This document shows, in pieces, positions 40,137-49,131 of a DNA stretch of 64,000 nt; positions within the stretch are counted from its first letter, which is position 1, and every line of letters begins with the position of its first letter. The stretch is from Kluyvera sp036759925. Its GTDB lineage: Bacteria > Pseudomonadota > Gammaproteobacteria > Enterobacterales > Enterobacteriaceae. The notes beneath the pieces are model-generated. The model saw only the letters and a program-made list of their open reading frames with translations. It was not told the DNA's origin and did not search any database. The stretch is from positions 62,001 to 126,000 of the forward strand of contig NZ_JAPKIB010000003.1 of the NCBI RefSeq assembly GCF_036759925.1, written 5' to 3'. Position numbers and translations under genes: made by a program.

Positions 40137-41441
40137 TTAATGCAGTTTCAGACGCGGACGAATCACGCGGTTGATGCTGCCAACCAGCATCATCAGGCCA
40201 GTTTTCACGTAGCCGTGCAGCGCAATCTGGTGCATTCGGTACAGAGAGATGTAAACCATACGCGCGATGCGCCCTTCAATCATCATCGAACCGCGCATCA
40301 GGTTGCCCATCAGGCTGCCGACGGTGGAGTAGTTGGAGAGCGATACCAACGAGCCGTGGTCTTTGTAGCTATAGGCTTTCAGCTCTTTGCCCTTCATCTG
40401 CGCCAGAATGTTATTCAGTGCGCAGGTCGCCATCTGGTGCGCCGCCTGAGCGCGCGGTGGCACAAAGCCGCCTTCCGGACGTGCGCAGGAGGCACAGTCG
40501 CCAATCGCGTAGATATCAGGGTCACGGGTGGTTTGCAGCGTTGGCTCCACCACCAGCTGGTTAATACGGTTGGTTTCCAGGCCACCGATCTCTTTCATAA
40601 AGTCCGGCGCTTTAATCCCTGCCGCCCAGACCATCAGATCGGCCTGAATATACTCGCCGTCTTTGGTGTGCAGGCCGCCTGCGTCAGCGCTGGTGACCAT
40701 CGTTTGGGTCAGCACACGCACGCCCATTTTGGTCAGCTCGCTGTGCGCGGCACCGGAGATACGCGGTGGCAGCGCAGGCAGAATACGCTCACCGGCTTCC
40801 ACCAGCGTCACGTTCAGCGCTTCGTTGCTTAAGCCTTTATAGCCGTAGCTGTGCAGCTGTTTCACCGCATTGTGCAGTTCAGCCGACAGCTCAACGCCGG
40901 TCGCCCCGCCGCCAACAATCGCAATGTTTACCTTGCCATTTGCGCCGAGGTTCGCCGAGTACTTCAGGAACAGGTTGAGCATTTCCTGATGGAATCGACG
41001 CGCCTGATGCGGGTTATCGAGGAAGATGCAGTGCTCTTTCACGCCCGGGGTGTTGAAGTCGTTGGAAGTACTGCCCAGCGCCATCACCAGCGTGTCGTAC
41101 GCCAGCTTGCGCTCAGGCACCAGCAGTTCGCCCTTCTCATCGCGCAGTTCAGCGATAGTGAGGGTTTTCGCTTCGCGGTTGATATCCATCACCGAACCCA
41201 GCTGGAACTGGAAGTGGTGGTTACGCGCATGCGCCAGATAGCTCAGTGCATCCACGCCTTCATCAAGAGAGCCCGTTGCCACTTCATGCAGCAGCGGTTT
41301 CCACAGGTGGCTGTGGTTACGATCCACCAGTGTGATTTTCGCTTTTTTACTGCGGCCAAGCTTTCTACCCAGTTGAGTAGCCAGTTCCAGGCCGCCAGCA
41401 CCACCACCCACAATTACGATTTTTTTCATTGGCGTAGTCAT
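40137..41441 (-). CDS. ndh: NADH dehydrogenase II (NDH-2)
   Basis: 434-residue membrane-associated flavoprotein that oxidises NADH and reduces ubiquinone without pumping protons. Two dinucleotide-binding motifs are visible: IVGGGAGGLELATQLG (FAD, about 10-25) and IAIVGGGATGVELSAEL (NADH, about 173-190). The quinone-site and FAD-closing segment is YAIGDCASCARPEGGFVPPRAQAAHQMA. The C-terminal amphipathic region (MARMVYISLYRMHQIALHGY-type) anchors it to the membrane. It matches E. coli Ndh over its whole length. A perfect FNR half-site pair upstream supports anaerobic repression as in E. coli. Confidence 0.96.
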   Translation of the reverse strand: MTTPMKKIVIVGGGAGGLELATQLGRKLGRSKKAKITLVDRNHSHLWKPLLHEVATGSLDEGVDALSYLAHARNHHFQFQLGSVMDINREAKTLTIAELRDEKGELLVPERKLAYDTLVMALGSTSNDFNTPGVKEHCIFLDNPHQARRFHQEMLNLFLKYSANLGANGKVNIAIVGGGATGVELSAELHNAVKQLHSYGYKGLSNEALNVTLVEAGERILPALPPRISGAAHSELTKMGVRVLTQTMVTSADAGGLHTKDGEYIQADLMVWAAGIKAPDFMKEIGGLETNRINQLVVEPTLQTTRDPDIYAIGDCASCARPEGGFVPPRAQAAHQMATCALNNILAQMKGKELKAYSYKDHGSLVSLSNYSTVGSLMGNLMRGSMMIEGRIARMVYISLYRMHQIALHGYVKTGLMMLVGSINRVIRPRLKLH

Positions 41442-41577
41442 GTGACCCCCTTAAAATTTATTAACCAATTGTTAATTAAAAGTTATGAATATAGCCTTTA
41501 ATTAACAACAAGTTACTTGTGTGAAACCATTCAGCTGCAATGAGAATAACATGAATGGTGCATTGGTCATACCAAAA

Positions 41578-41591
41578 TTGATGTGCATCAA
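41578..41591. promoter_or_regulatory. FNR box upstream of ndh
   Basis: TTGATGTGCATCAA is a perfect match to TTGAT-N4-ATCAA. It lies 137 bp upstream of the ndh start codon. E. coli ndh is repressed by FNR through similar sites. It could also serve as a CRP-like site. Confidence 0.85.
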
Positions 41592-41664
41592 GTTTTATCG
41601 CGCAGAAGTTGAGCGAACGGTATTTTGATAGCCGAAAAACAGTGAGCAACGGTTAAAAATTAAC

Positions 41665-41703
41665 AAAAAAAAGCCCCGGCAACGGAGCGTTGCCGGGGCG
41701 CTT
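41665..41703 (-). terminator. Intrinsic terminator after ycfP
   Basis: A 12-bp perfect stem GCCCCGGCAACG/CGTTGCCGGGGC, loop GAG, followed by eight T on the minus strand. It ends the hinT-to-ycfP gene series. Confidence 0.92.
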
Positions 41704-41713
41704 TGCGGGTCTC

Positions 41714-42256
41714 TTAGCCTAAGGTTTTAAAGGCTTTGATTCGCTGCAGATGTGGGGAGATATTCTTGAACTTATGCCCCTGCTCTTCATCCCAGATGAT
41801 CTCATAGTAATGATGCAGCATGTCGGCTGAACGCTGGCTATCCAGCGCATCATCGTGACGCGAGAGAATGGCCAGGCAGCGATCGCGATTTTTCTCACGG
41901 AAGTTGTTCACGCACTTGGTCGCGATATCCATATACTCTTCCGGGCGATCAATCTTGCCGTCCATGTTCTCGTTCGGGAACAGGTTCGGGTTAAACATCA
42001 CCTGGCGGATATCGCACAGGAAGCCGATACGTTCCGCCCAAAAGCCACCCAGCCCTACGCCGCAGATGAGCGGTCGCTCGTCGGCGTTCAGCTGCAGCAT
42101 CTTATCCACTTCCTTGAGCAGATGCTGCATGTCATGTTTCGGGTGCCGCGTGCTGTAGCTAATCAACCGCACGTCCGGGTCGATAAACTGTAGCTGCAGC
42201 ACTTTTTCGTGGTTACCTGGGCTATTTGAGTCAAAACCGTGTAAATAGATAATCAT
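41714..42256 (-). CDS. ycfP: Alpha/beta-hydrolase-like protein YcfP (UPF0227)
   Basis: 180 residues with an alpha/beta-hydrolase look: MIIYLHGFDSNSPGNHEK at the start, the elbow region LICGVGLGGFWAERIGFL, and LAILSRHDDALDS plus EEQGHKFKNIS near the end for the acid and His positions. The nucleophile elbow reads G-V-G-L-G-G, so the usual Ser is missing; E. coli YcfP has the same, hence esterase activity is doubtful. The last gene of the nagZ-side operon, followed by a strong terminator. Confidence 0.93.
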   Translation of the reverse strand: MIIYLHGFDSNSPGNHEKVLQLQFIDPDVRLISYSTRHPKHDMQHLLKEVDKMLQLNADERPLICGVGLGGFWAERIGFLCDIRQVMFNPNLFPNENMDGKIDRPEEYMDIATKCVNNFREKNRDRCLAILSRHDDALDSQRSADMLHHYYEIIWDEEQGHKFKNISPHLQRIKAFKTLG

Positions 42257-42294
42257 TTGATCCTCACCACACCATTACTCCCACACCGGGAGGG

Positions 42295-43320
42295 TTAATG
42301 ACCAGCCTTCTCTTCCTGCCAGCGTTCGTGGAGTTGCTCCAGCTCAGCGCTAACCGTTTTCCAGCGGGCGGAGTCCATCAGTTCCTGACGGCTAAATGAA
42401 CCTTTATGATACAACTTCGTAACACGCTCAGCGTTGATCGGCGACAGGTTATCTAACACGCTGACGGCCCCTTTACGATTATTGCAGACGAGGATCATAT
42501 CGCAACCTGCATCCAGCGAGGCCTGACCACGCTCAGCATAGCTGCCCATGATCGCCGCCCCTTCCATCGACAAATCGTCGGAGAAGATCACGCCATCAAA
42601 GCCCAGCTCACCGCGCAGCACGGTTTTAAGCCAGTGCGGCGAGCCGCTTGCCGGACGCGGGTCGACTTCATCGTAGATAACGTGCGCGGGCATAATGGCA
42701 TCAAGAGCGTTTTCGGTAATCAACGTTTTAAACACCGCCATATCTTTGGCGCGAATCTCAGCCTCTGAACGCGGATCATGCGGCGTCTCTTTATGCGAGT
42801 CGGCGGTCACCGCGCCGTGGCCTGGGAAGTGTTTACCGGTAGTTTTCATCCCGGCGCTGTGCATACCGTCAATAAAATGACGCGCCATTGCCAGCGCTTT
42901 GTGCGGGTCAGCATGATAGGAACGTTCGCCGATGGCGGTGCAGATATGGCCGACATCCAGGACCGGTGCAAAGCTGATATCAATGTCCATGGCGATCATT
43001 TCGCTTGCCATCAACCAGCCTGCGTCTACTGCCATACGTCCGCCCGCCTCTTCGCCCAGCACGGCGGCAAAAGATTGCGCTGCTGGCAAACGGGTGAAAC
43101 CTTCGCGGAAACGCTGGACGCGCCCGCCTTCTTGATCGACCGCCACCACCAGATGATTCCGGGAGGCGCTACGGATCTGGCGAACCAGTTCGCGCAGTTG
43201 CTCCGGGTCATGATAGTTACGGGTGAAAAGAATTAAGCCGCCTACCAGCGGATGCGCCAGAATTTCACGTTCTTCGGCATCCAGCTCATAGCCTTCAACA
43301 TCCAACATTACTGGCCCCAC
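42295..43320 (-). CDS. nagZ: Beta-N-acetylhexosaminidase NagZ
   Basis: 341-residue cytosolic GH3 enzyme that removes N-acetylglucosamine from anhydro-muropeptides in cell-wall recycling; its products influence AmpC beta-lactamase induction in species with ampR. It starts at GTG giving MGPVMLDVEGYELDAEERE as in E. coli. The GH3 signature has VAVDQEGGRVQRF, KHFPGHGAVTADSHKETP (catalytic His/Asp loop) and the nucleophile in IFSDDLSMEGAAIMG. It overlaps the thiK 3' end by 13 bp and is co-transcribed with it. Confidence 0.96.
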   Translation of the reverse strand: MGPVMLDVEGYELDAEEREILAHPLVGGLILFTRNYHDPEQLRELVRQIRSASRNHLVVAVDQEGGRVQRFREGFTRLPAAQSFAAVLGEEAGGRMAVDAGWLMASEMIAMDIDISFAPVLDVGHICTAIGERSYHADPHKALAMARHFIDGMHSAGMKTTGKHFPGHGAVTADSHKETPHDPRSEAEIRAKDMAVFKTLITENALDAIMPAHVIYDEVDPRPASGSPHWLKTVLRGELGFDGVIFSDDLSMEGAAIMGSYAERGQASLDAGCDMILVCNNRKGAVSVLDNLSPINAERVTKLYHKGSFSRQELMDSARWKTVSAELEQLHERWQEEKAGH

Positions 43321-44150
43321 ACGGCCTCCTTTTTATCGCTAAGCTGGCACCAAATCTCGTTGGCCAGCGTGATGAATTGTTTGTCGCCGCTTTGCTGCCA
43401 GCGACACTCGAACCAGCCGGCCATAAGCATCAACACCCATGGTCGCCAGCGTTTAACCTGTCGCCAGAGCGCTTCCGGCGAAAAATGCGCCTGCTCGGCG
43501 TAGGCCCACGTCAGTTCGCGGCGCTGCTTCATATCTGCGGTCCAGACGGCGGCGAGCTCCAGCGCCACATCGCCGTCTCCCGCATATTCCCAGTCGATCA
43601 GCCGAAGCCCGTCGGCAGTATGGACGATATTGCCCGCATGAACGTCCATATGCAGCGGTGCCAGCCGCAGCGGGCGTGGTTCGCCCTGCTTACGCAGGCG
43701 CTGAAGTTCCCGCAGCCACAACGGCGTTCGCCGCGCCGGGTCGCACTGCTCCCAGTACTGCATCAGCAGCGGTTGCAGCGAAAGCGCCCAGCCAAATCGC
43801 GATTGCTGATGCAAATCATACAGGAGAGTCGCGAGCGGACGATGCGTCGGGAGCACGCTTTTGATCTCACCGGCTAAAAAATCAACGGCCATCCAGCCGG
43901 GCGTATAAAAAACCGGCTTTGGCGCCAGTGAAGACGGGAGTTGACGCAGGGCGTGATATTGACGAAGGAAATCGCTTTCCGGCGCATACGGGTCGTGATG
44001 CTGACGTAACACTAACCGCCGTTCGCCGTGTTGCAGAATGCAGCTACTGCCGCTCAGCCCCGACGCTTCGGGGCTGGCGACAATGTCATAGTGCGGGAAG
44101 ACGCGTGACAGGAGTTCGTCACGCGAGAGTTTACTGTTGCGCAACCGCAC
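43308..44150 (-). CDS. thiK: Thiamine kinase ThiK (YcfN)
   Basis: About 280 residues from the GTG at 44150, which follows AGGTAAGG; GTG 44174 and TTG 44144 are alternatives. It phosphorylates thiamine to thiamine phosphate in salvage. The choline/aminoglycoside-kinase fold is shown by the catalytic loop APLHMDVHAGNIVHT (HxDxxxxN) and the metal loop LRLIDWEYAGDGD (DxE). Upstream it carries GLSGSSCILQH as nucleotide loop. The N-terminal SRDELLSRVFPHY corresponds to E. coli TRDELLSRFFPQF. It is more diverged than its neighbours. It overlaps lpoB and nagZ. Confidence 0.92.
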   Translation of the reverse strand: MRLRNSKLSRDELLSRVFPHYDIVASPEASGLSGSSCILQHGERRLVLRQHHDPYAPESDFLRQYHALRQLPSSLAPKPVFYTPGWMAVDFLAGEIKSVLPTHRPLATLLYDLHQQSRFGWALSLQPLLMQYWEQCDPARRTPLWLRELQRLRKQGEPRPLRLAPLHMDVHAGNIVHTADGLRLIDWEYAGDGDVALELAAVWTADMKQRRELTWAYAEQAHFSPEALWRQVKRWRPWVLMLMAGWFECRWQQSGDKQFITLANEIWCQLSDKKEAVWGQ

Positions 44151-44778
44151 CCTTACCTGACCAGACGATCTCACCGGTCTGTACCAGCATCAGCTGCATT
44201 TGCAGCGTCGGTGCGTTGACGTTGCCGGTGGCGTTAGAATAAAGCACGTACTGCGCGCCCACGTTACGGGCGATGCCCATCGCTTTGCTGCGGGAGCCGA
44301 GGCTATCCTGCGGCGACAGGCCAAGCTGCTGCTTGGCGACCGCCAGCTGCTGCGCAGAGACCAGTGTGAATTTACCGTTGCCGGCCAGCGCATTGCGCAG
44401 CGCGGTCGTCGCCTCACCGGCGTTCAGCGAACCGTTGGTACGGTTGTTGACGCTATCAACCAGCAGAATACTGCCCGCGTTAACGCCGCCGGCCTGGAGC
44501 ATTTTGCCCACCAGCGGCTGCGCGGCACCGTTCCAGTCATAGTGACGAACGCGCGGCGTTGGCTGCGCAGGCGTTTCACCGCCGTGCTCAATTGGCCCCG
44601 GCTGCTGCGGGATCGTCGGCACGCTCGGTACCGTCGGCACCGGCTGCTGCGGTTCGGTTGGCTGCTGCGGCTGCTGTGGATTGACCGTGTCGACCGGTGC
44701 TGGCTGTTCACGCACCACACACCCGGCGAGGAACATCGCCAGGGAAGCAATTAACGCATAGCGACCCAATTTACTCAT
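44131..44778 (-). CDS. lpoB: Outer-membrane lipoprotein LpoB, activator of PBP1b
   Basis: 215 residues. Lipoprotein signal MSKLGRYALIASLAMFLAGC with Cys20 as the lipidated residue. A disordered Pro/Gln-rich spacer (about 30-70, PQQPQQPTEPQQP) crosses the periplasm, and the globular domain (75-215) has GSILLVDSVNNRTNGSLNAGEATTALRNAL. It reaches through peptidoglycan to bind the UB2H domain of PBP1b and stimulate glycan synthesis. Operon partner of ycfL and thiK as in E. coli; it overlaps thiK. Confidence 0.95.
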   Translation of the reverse strand: MSKLGRYALIASLAMFLAGCVVREQPAPVDTVNPQQPQQPTEPQQPVPTVPSVPTIPQQPGPIEHGGETPAQPTPRVRHYDWNGAAQPLVGKMLQAGGVNAGSILLVDSVNNRTNGSLNAGEATTALRNALAGNGKFTLVSAQQLAVAKQQLGLSPQDSLGSRSKAMGIARNVGAQYVLYSNATGNVNAPTLQMQLMLVQTGEIVWSGKGAVAQQ

Positions 44779-44792
44779 TGATAGTTTACCCC

Positions 44793-45167
44793 TCAGAGAT
44801 AAAGATAAAGCCGGGCTTTATGCGCCCCAAGACTGTTAGCCGTCCCGTACAGCGTCACCGACCCCATCGGTGGAACCGTGATGCTGCGCGGCGCTTCCAG
44901 CGGGTGCATTTCCAGCCCTCTGGCGTCATACCAATAAAAACGATAATGGACGGTGACCGGCTCTCGCCTTTCGTTAAACAGCTTCGCGCTGGCGGTAGAC
45001 TGGATATCCGATGAACTCAGCACCGGCTTTTCCGCGCTGACCCCCGCCGCCAGGACGTTGGATTCCATGACCAGCGTTTGCTGCTCGCTGACGGCGATTT
45101 CCGGGCGTGAATGACACCCGGCAAGCAGCGTCGCGCAAAGCACAAGACCGAGACAGACCGGTTTCAT
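44793..45167 (-). CDS. ycfL: YcfL lipoprotein
   Basis: 124 residues with a lipobox (LGLVLCATLLAGC, Cys18) and a YcfL/DUF1425 immunoglobulin-like domain: VHYRFYWYDARGLEMHP and ITVPPMGSVTLYGTA. Its function is not established. It is located 3 bp after hinT and 14 bp before lpoB in the conserved hinT-ycfL-lpoB-thiK-nagZ series. Confidence 0.93.
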   Translation of the reverse strand: MKPVCLGLVLCATLLAGCHSRPEIAVSEQQTLVMESNVLAAGVSAEKPVLSSSDIQSTASAKLFNERREPVTVHYRFYWYDARGLEMHPLEAPRSITVPPMGSVTLYGTANSLGAHKARLYLYL

Positions 45168-45170
45168 AGG

Positions 45171-45527
45171 TTAGCCTTTATGCGCCAGCATTGGCCCCAG
45201 CGGGCGACCACCCACCAGATGCATGTGGATATGGTAAACTTCCTGCCCGCCGTGGCGGTTGCAGTTCATGATCAGACGATAGCCGTCTTCAGCAATCCCT
45301 TCATCACGAGCAATTTTCGCCGCCACGGTGACCATACGCCCCAGCGCCTGTTCGTGCTCGGCGGTAACGTCGTTGGTGGTGGCAATCAACGTGTTGGGGA
45401 TGATCAGAATATGCGTCGGCGCCTGCGGAGAAATATCGCGGAAGGCGGTGACCAGGTCATCCTGGTATACGATGTCTGACGGGATTTCGCGACGAATGAT
45501 TTTGCTGAAAATCGTTTCTTCTGCCAT
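45171..45527 (-). CDS. hinT: Purine nucleoside phosphoramidase HinT
   Basis: 118-residue HIT protein hydrolysing adenosine phosphoramidates. The HIT motif VYHIHMHLVGG holds the catalytic His triad; MAEETIFSKIIRREIPSDIVYQDD at the start is identical to E. coli over its first part. The ATG at 45527 follows GGAA and matches the family start; the upstream frame adds eight residues. It is the first gene of the cell-envelope operon. In E. coli fhuE lies beyond; here ydbL does, so synteny breaks just upstream. Confidence 0.95.
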   Translation of the reverse strand: MAEETIFSKIIRREIPSDIVYQDDLVTAFRDISPQAPTHILIIPNTLIATTNDVTAEHEQALGRMVTVAAKIARDEGIAEDGYRLIMNCNRHGGQEVYHIHMHLVGGRPLGPMLAHKG

Positions 45528-45658
45528 TGGGAGTTCCTTTATTATTCTCATGTGCAGCCGGTAAAATCGTTACCGACGAACAGGTTACATGCCAAGAGTA
45601 TGAGCGAGTTGCCGCCCCTGTTTCAACCGTAATGCGTTTTTTCTTAAACGTCCGACCT

Positions 45659-45982
45659 TTACTTCCGCACCCACTGGCCGTTAATGCCCTGGACGTATTC
45701 CCCCGGCTGGGCTTTCTCAATCAGCTTTTTCCCGGCCAGACGCGCCACTTCCTGCGACGGCAGGTTGTTGCTTTGCGCCAGCTGCTGATAGCTTTGGCTG
45801 CGTGCTTCATTGATTTTTTTCACCAGCGTCAGCGTCTCGCTATCCTGGGCAATGGCCGCCAGATAGCCCCCCTGCGTTTCTCCCACTCGCCCCTGTTGGC
45901 GAGCTTCGGGCAGCGTAAGCGCCAGCGCCTGTAGGCTGAAGAGCGTGAACGCCAGCACGGCGATAATCCCGGTTTTTCTCAT
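45659..45982 (-). CDS. ydbL: DUF1318 periplasmic protein YdbL
   Basis: 107 residues. Signal peptide MRKTGIIAVLAFTLFSLQALA, then the YdbL/DUF1318 body TLPEARQQGRVGETQGGYLA, VKKINEARSQSYQQLAQSN, VARLAGKKLIEKAQPGEYV. It is encoded after ydbH and ynbE and probably assists their envelope lipid-transport system, although E. coli YdbL's role is less clear. Two adjacent ATGs exist; the second (45982) is 5 bases after GAGG and matches the E. coli length. Confidence 0.92.
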   Translation of the reverse strand: MRKTGIIAVLAFTLFSLQALALTLPEARQQGRVGETQGGYLAAIAQDSETLTLVKKINEARSQSYQQLAQSNNLPSQEVARLAGKKLIEKAQPGEYVQGINGQWVRK

Positions 45983-45989
45983 CATAGCC

Positions 45990-46181
45990 TCAGAATAGGT
46001 CGCTACGGGACTTGAGCAGATCCTCAACGTCCTTATCGGCCTTAATATGGATTTCGTGTTCAATTTTCACGTTCATATTGATGGTGATCGGCTCTTTCGG
46101 CGCCGCCACTTCAATGCGCGGCACGCACCCTGATAACAGGCCGGTTGCCATCAATCCCAGTATGGCGATGGATAATTTCAT
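45990..46181 (-). CDS. ynbE: Outer-membrane lipoprotein YnbE
   Basis: 63 residues; lipobox LMATGLLSGC with Cys19, then a short mature part rich in beta-strand-forming and charged residues (ITINMNVKIEHEIHIKADKD). In E. coli YnbE caps the C-terminus of YdbH to complete an inter-membrane phospholipid bridge. It overlaps ydbH by 4 bp (ATGA), fitting one-to-one production. Confidence 0.94.
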   Translation of the reverse strand: MKLSIAILGLMATGLLSGCVPRIEVAAPKEPITINMNVKIEHEIHIKADKDVEDLLKSRSDLF

Positions 46182-48820
46182 TGTTGCTCCTTACATTCCG
46201 TGCCGCTGCGACACGGCACACCGGGAAGGGTTGCGTGTTGCTCAAGCCATGACTGAAGTTTGTCGCCAAAGCGCAGGCTTCGCCACAAATCAAAAACATT
46301 CTCCTGATGCGTATAGTTCAGGCGCACCGTGCTGCGTTTCTCGTCCATCACACCGGTACCAGTCACCGTCGCCTGTAGCGTCAGCATACCGAGACTGTCG
46401 AGATTGATACGCGTCCACGACCGCGAGATCTCCATATAGCGCAACCAGTTAATCGCGGCCCCGGCGGCAATATTATCGTCGGCGACGGCATCGGCGGTGT
46501 CTTTATCCAGCCTCAAGGTCATCGGGCCGGGGTTATGCAACCAGCCGTCTTTGATTATCCATTTACTGTCGTTCAGCCAGAGCGGCAGCGCGCCGTCCAC
46601 CGGGCCGGACATGGCGAACTGTTTCGGGTTGACCGCGCTGACCAGTTCGCTGGTCGAAATATGCTGCAAGCGCAGCAGAGCCGCATCGTGCTGCGGCATG
46701 CGCAGTTGCTGCATGGTCACCTTGCCGCCGAGCACATCGACGCTGACGTCGCTCAGTTGTAGCGGCGATGCTTCGCTCCACGGCCAGGTGCCCTGCAGGT
46801 CGGCGGTGACATTACGCGCCGTCACCTGGTTGACAATTTCAGCAATACGCAGCGACACCGGGCGACGCGTCCCCAACTGCCATACGCCCGCTTTCAGGCG
46901 GAACGGCAGCACGAAATCGACGCCGTTGACTTCGTTATCCGGCATCCACGCGCTGCCGTTGCGCAGCACGCCGTGACCACCGGCCTCAAAACCTTGCCCT
47001 ACGGCGGCGGAGAACGCCACCTGGGCATACAGCGAACCGTCACGTAGCTTCATTTTCCAGTCCGGCGGCACCAGCGGCTGGAACACCATCAGCGACTGCT
47101 TCGGCCACCATGCTTGTCCGCGCAGACGTTCGCCGTCCCAGCGGCCATTGACGCGAATCGGGCCAATGTCCTGCGCTCTCAGGTCACCTTTAAACTGGAA
47201 GAAGGTCGGGTCGCGGCCGTCAACGCTGAAGTTCAGGGCCGAGGCGGGCAAGACGCTGCCGCCGGTAAAGCGCGTCTCTTTGGCATCAAGCGCCAGCGCG
47301 CCGGTAAAGGAGGGATGTTGTTCGTCGCGGATCCAGTGAATCGGCTGCTGTAGCGTCAGACGCGGCTGATCGACGGTCATGGTGCCGTACTGCAGTTTGT
47401 CAAAACCGGTCGACAACGAGTTCAACACAATCGCGCTGTCGCGCCATTCGCCGGTGCCGGTGACGTCCCAGCGTGCCTGCATCGGCGTGAAGTGACCGTC
47501 CCCCCAGTAGCGCCACTGCCAGGTCCCTTTATCCGGCATGAAGTTGTCGGCCTTGCCATCCAGATGGAGGACAAAATCGCCGGTTTGCTGCTCATGGGCG
47601 CGAAGGATCGCCTGCAACCGGCCATCGATCCCCTGAGTAGAAATCTTCACTCCGGCGAGCGGCCAACGAATGTCGTCAATGTTGAGGGCATCGATGAGGC
47701 GGCCACGAGATCGCAGTAGCGAACCGGGCTGGAAAACCAGCGTCGGCGCGGAAAGCGGGCCGCTCAACTGTGCGGGCAGTTTAGCGTAGAAAATCAGATC
47801 GCCCTGCTTGGCTTCACCGACCAGATGCAGCGGCATGCTGCTGTTGTCCATGCTTAGCGTGCCCGGCCCAACGTTCAGCACCGCTACGCCTTTACCGGCA
47901 TCACCGGAGGTCAGTACGCTCAGGCGACCGGTAATCAGCGTTTTATCGATACCCTGCTGCCAGTTATCCAGCTTCACGCCCACGCGACCACTGAGCGGAA
48001 TGCCTGCCTGATACGGCCAGCTCCAGCGACCGTCGCTGATAACGAGCTGCTGTTCGGTAACCTGCCATGGGAAGTCAGCGATCGGGTCGTCTTCGCCACG
48101 CGCCATCATCAACAGCTGCCCCTGATTGCCGTCCCAGTTCAGTTCAGCATCCACCAGCGACGGCACCTGAGGCACCTGGAACGTCGATTCAAGATGTCCT
48201 TTCACCGGCAGGCCGTCCGGCACCAGCGGCATGGTAAATTCACCGAGCAGCTTCACCGGCGGTTCGCCTTCCAGCAGGCTGGCATGAAACTCGCTGACCG
48301 TCAGCGCCTGCCCGCGCAGACGAGCGTGCAGCGTCACCTGGTCGCCTTCATACTCCAGCTCCTGATGCTGAGCGGTGAGCGAGACCTTGAGCTTGCCCTG
48401 CCACTTTTCCCACGGCGAGATACTCAGCGAGTCGATGGACAGCCAGGTGTTCGGCAACATCGACTGCCATTCCGCCAGCGTGCGCGGTGCACCCGGCACC
48501 GCATCGTTTTGCGGGAGCTTATTAAAGCAGACGGAGTTCAGGTTGACGGCGACGGCATGCAGCTGCCAGCGACTAGGATGTGACAGCGTCACATCTTTCA
48601 GCGTAGCGAGCTCGCAATCCCCTACCAGATAACGTAAATCAGGAACGCGCAAGGAGGTGCGGGTGAAACGTGGGCTGTCGTTCAGCGCGATGCGAGTTCC
48701 CGCTGGCAGCCAGATGCCCACCAGCGTAGGCACCCAATACCCGAGTGTCATCACCAGCGTCAGCGGCAGGAGTATTAATACCAGGAGTAGCGCAATAACG
48801 GCTTTATATTTACCCTTCAT
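46178..48820 (-). CDS. ydbH: AsmA-like intermembrane phospholipid transporter YdbH
   Basis: 880 residues. One N-terminal inner-membrane helix (KYKAVIALLLVLILLPLTLVMTL) and a very long periplasmic beta-rich body form a hydrophobic groove. It is partly redundant with TamB and YhdP in moving phospholipids to the outer membrane. The sequence follows E. coli YdbH throughout, for example SFTGALALDAKETRFTGGSVLP, VFQPLVPPDWKMKLRDGSLY and AINWLRYMEISRSWTRINLD. The ATG at 48820 (MKGKYK) matches E. coli; a longer frame adds 21 unrelated residues. The first gene of ydbH-ynbE-ydbL, divergent from ldhA. Confidence 0.95.
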   Translation of the reverse strand: MKGKYKAVIALLLVLILLPLTLVMTLGYWVPTLVGIWLPAGTRIALNDSPRFTRTSLRVPDLRYLVGDCELATLKDVTLSHPSRWQLHAVAVNLNSVCFNKLPQNDAVPGAPRTLAEWQSMLPNTWLSIDSLSISPWEKWQGKLKVSLTAQHQELEYEGDQVTLHARLRGQALTVSEFHASLLEGEPPVKLLGEFTMPLVPDGLPVKGHLESTFQVPQVPSLVDAELNWDGNQGQLLMMARGEDDPIADFPWQVTEQQLVISDGRWSWPYQAGIPLSGRVGVKLDNWQQGIDKTLITGRLSVLTSGDAGKGVAVLNVGPGTLSMDNSSMPLHLVGEAKQGDLIFYAKLPAQLSGPLSAPTLVFQPGSLLRSRGRLIDALNIDDIRWPLAGVKISTQGIDGRLQAILRAHEQQTGDFVLHLDGKADNFMPDKGTWQWRYWGDGHFTPMQARWDVTGTGEWRDSAIVLNSLSTGFDKLQYGTMTVDQPRLTLQQPIHWIRDEQHPSFTGALALDAKETRFTGGSVLPASALNFSVDGRDPTFFQFKGDLRAQDIGPIRVNGRWDGERLRGQAWWPKQSLMVFQPLVPPDWKMKLRDGSLYAQVAFSAAVGQGFEAGGHGVLRNGSAWMPDNEVNGVDFVLPFRLKAGVWQLGTRRPVSLRIAEIVNQVTARNVTADLQGTWPWSEASPLQLSDVSVDVLGGKVTMQQLRMPQHDAALLRLQHISTSELVSAVNPKQFAMSGPVDGALPLWLNDSKWIIKDGWLHNPGPMTLRLDKDTADAVADDNIAAGAAINWLRYMEISRSWTRINLDSLGMLTLQATVTGTGVMDEKRSTVRLNYTHQENVFDLWRSLRFGDKLQSWLEQHATLPGVPCRSGTECKEQQ

Positions 48821-49131
48821 GGGTGCAGTGATATCCAGATTAAGCAGGCAGTCATGCCGTGAACGCGCAGCGGGCGATCCCAAGGGGCATATTGTGTCAT
48901 GTCAGACCTGTTAGTGAAAGCCGCCGTCATGGATTAATCATAGCTGCTACAAAATAAAACGTGAGGAATTTCAGTTGATTCTGATTGAGACAGTGATTTC
49001 TCCCCTGCCAATTATCCGCGTATACTGGTGATAGTTTCTTTACGTAACTTTAGCCTTCAAAATATTTTTATATTTTGTAAGATTTTTTGAAATGTGCTAA
49101 ATTAACGCCAAAATCATTGGAGAAAAGTCTT

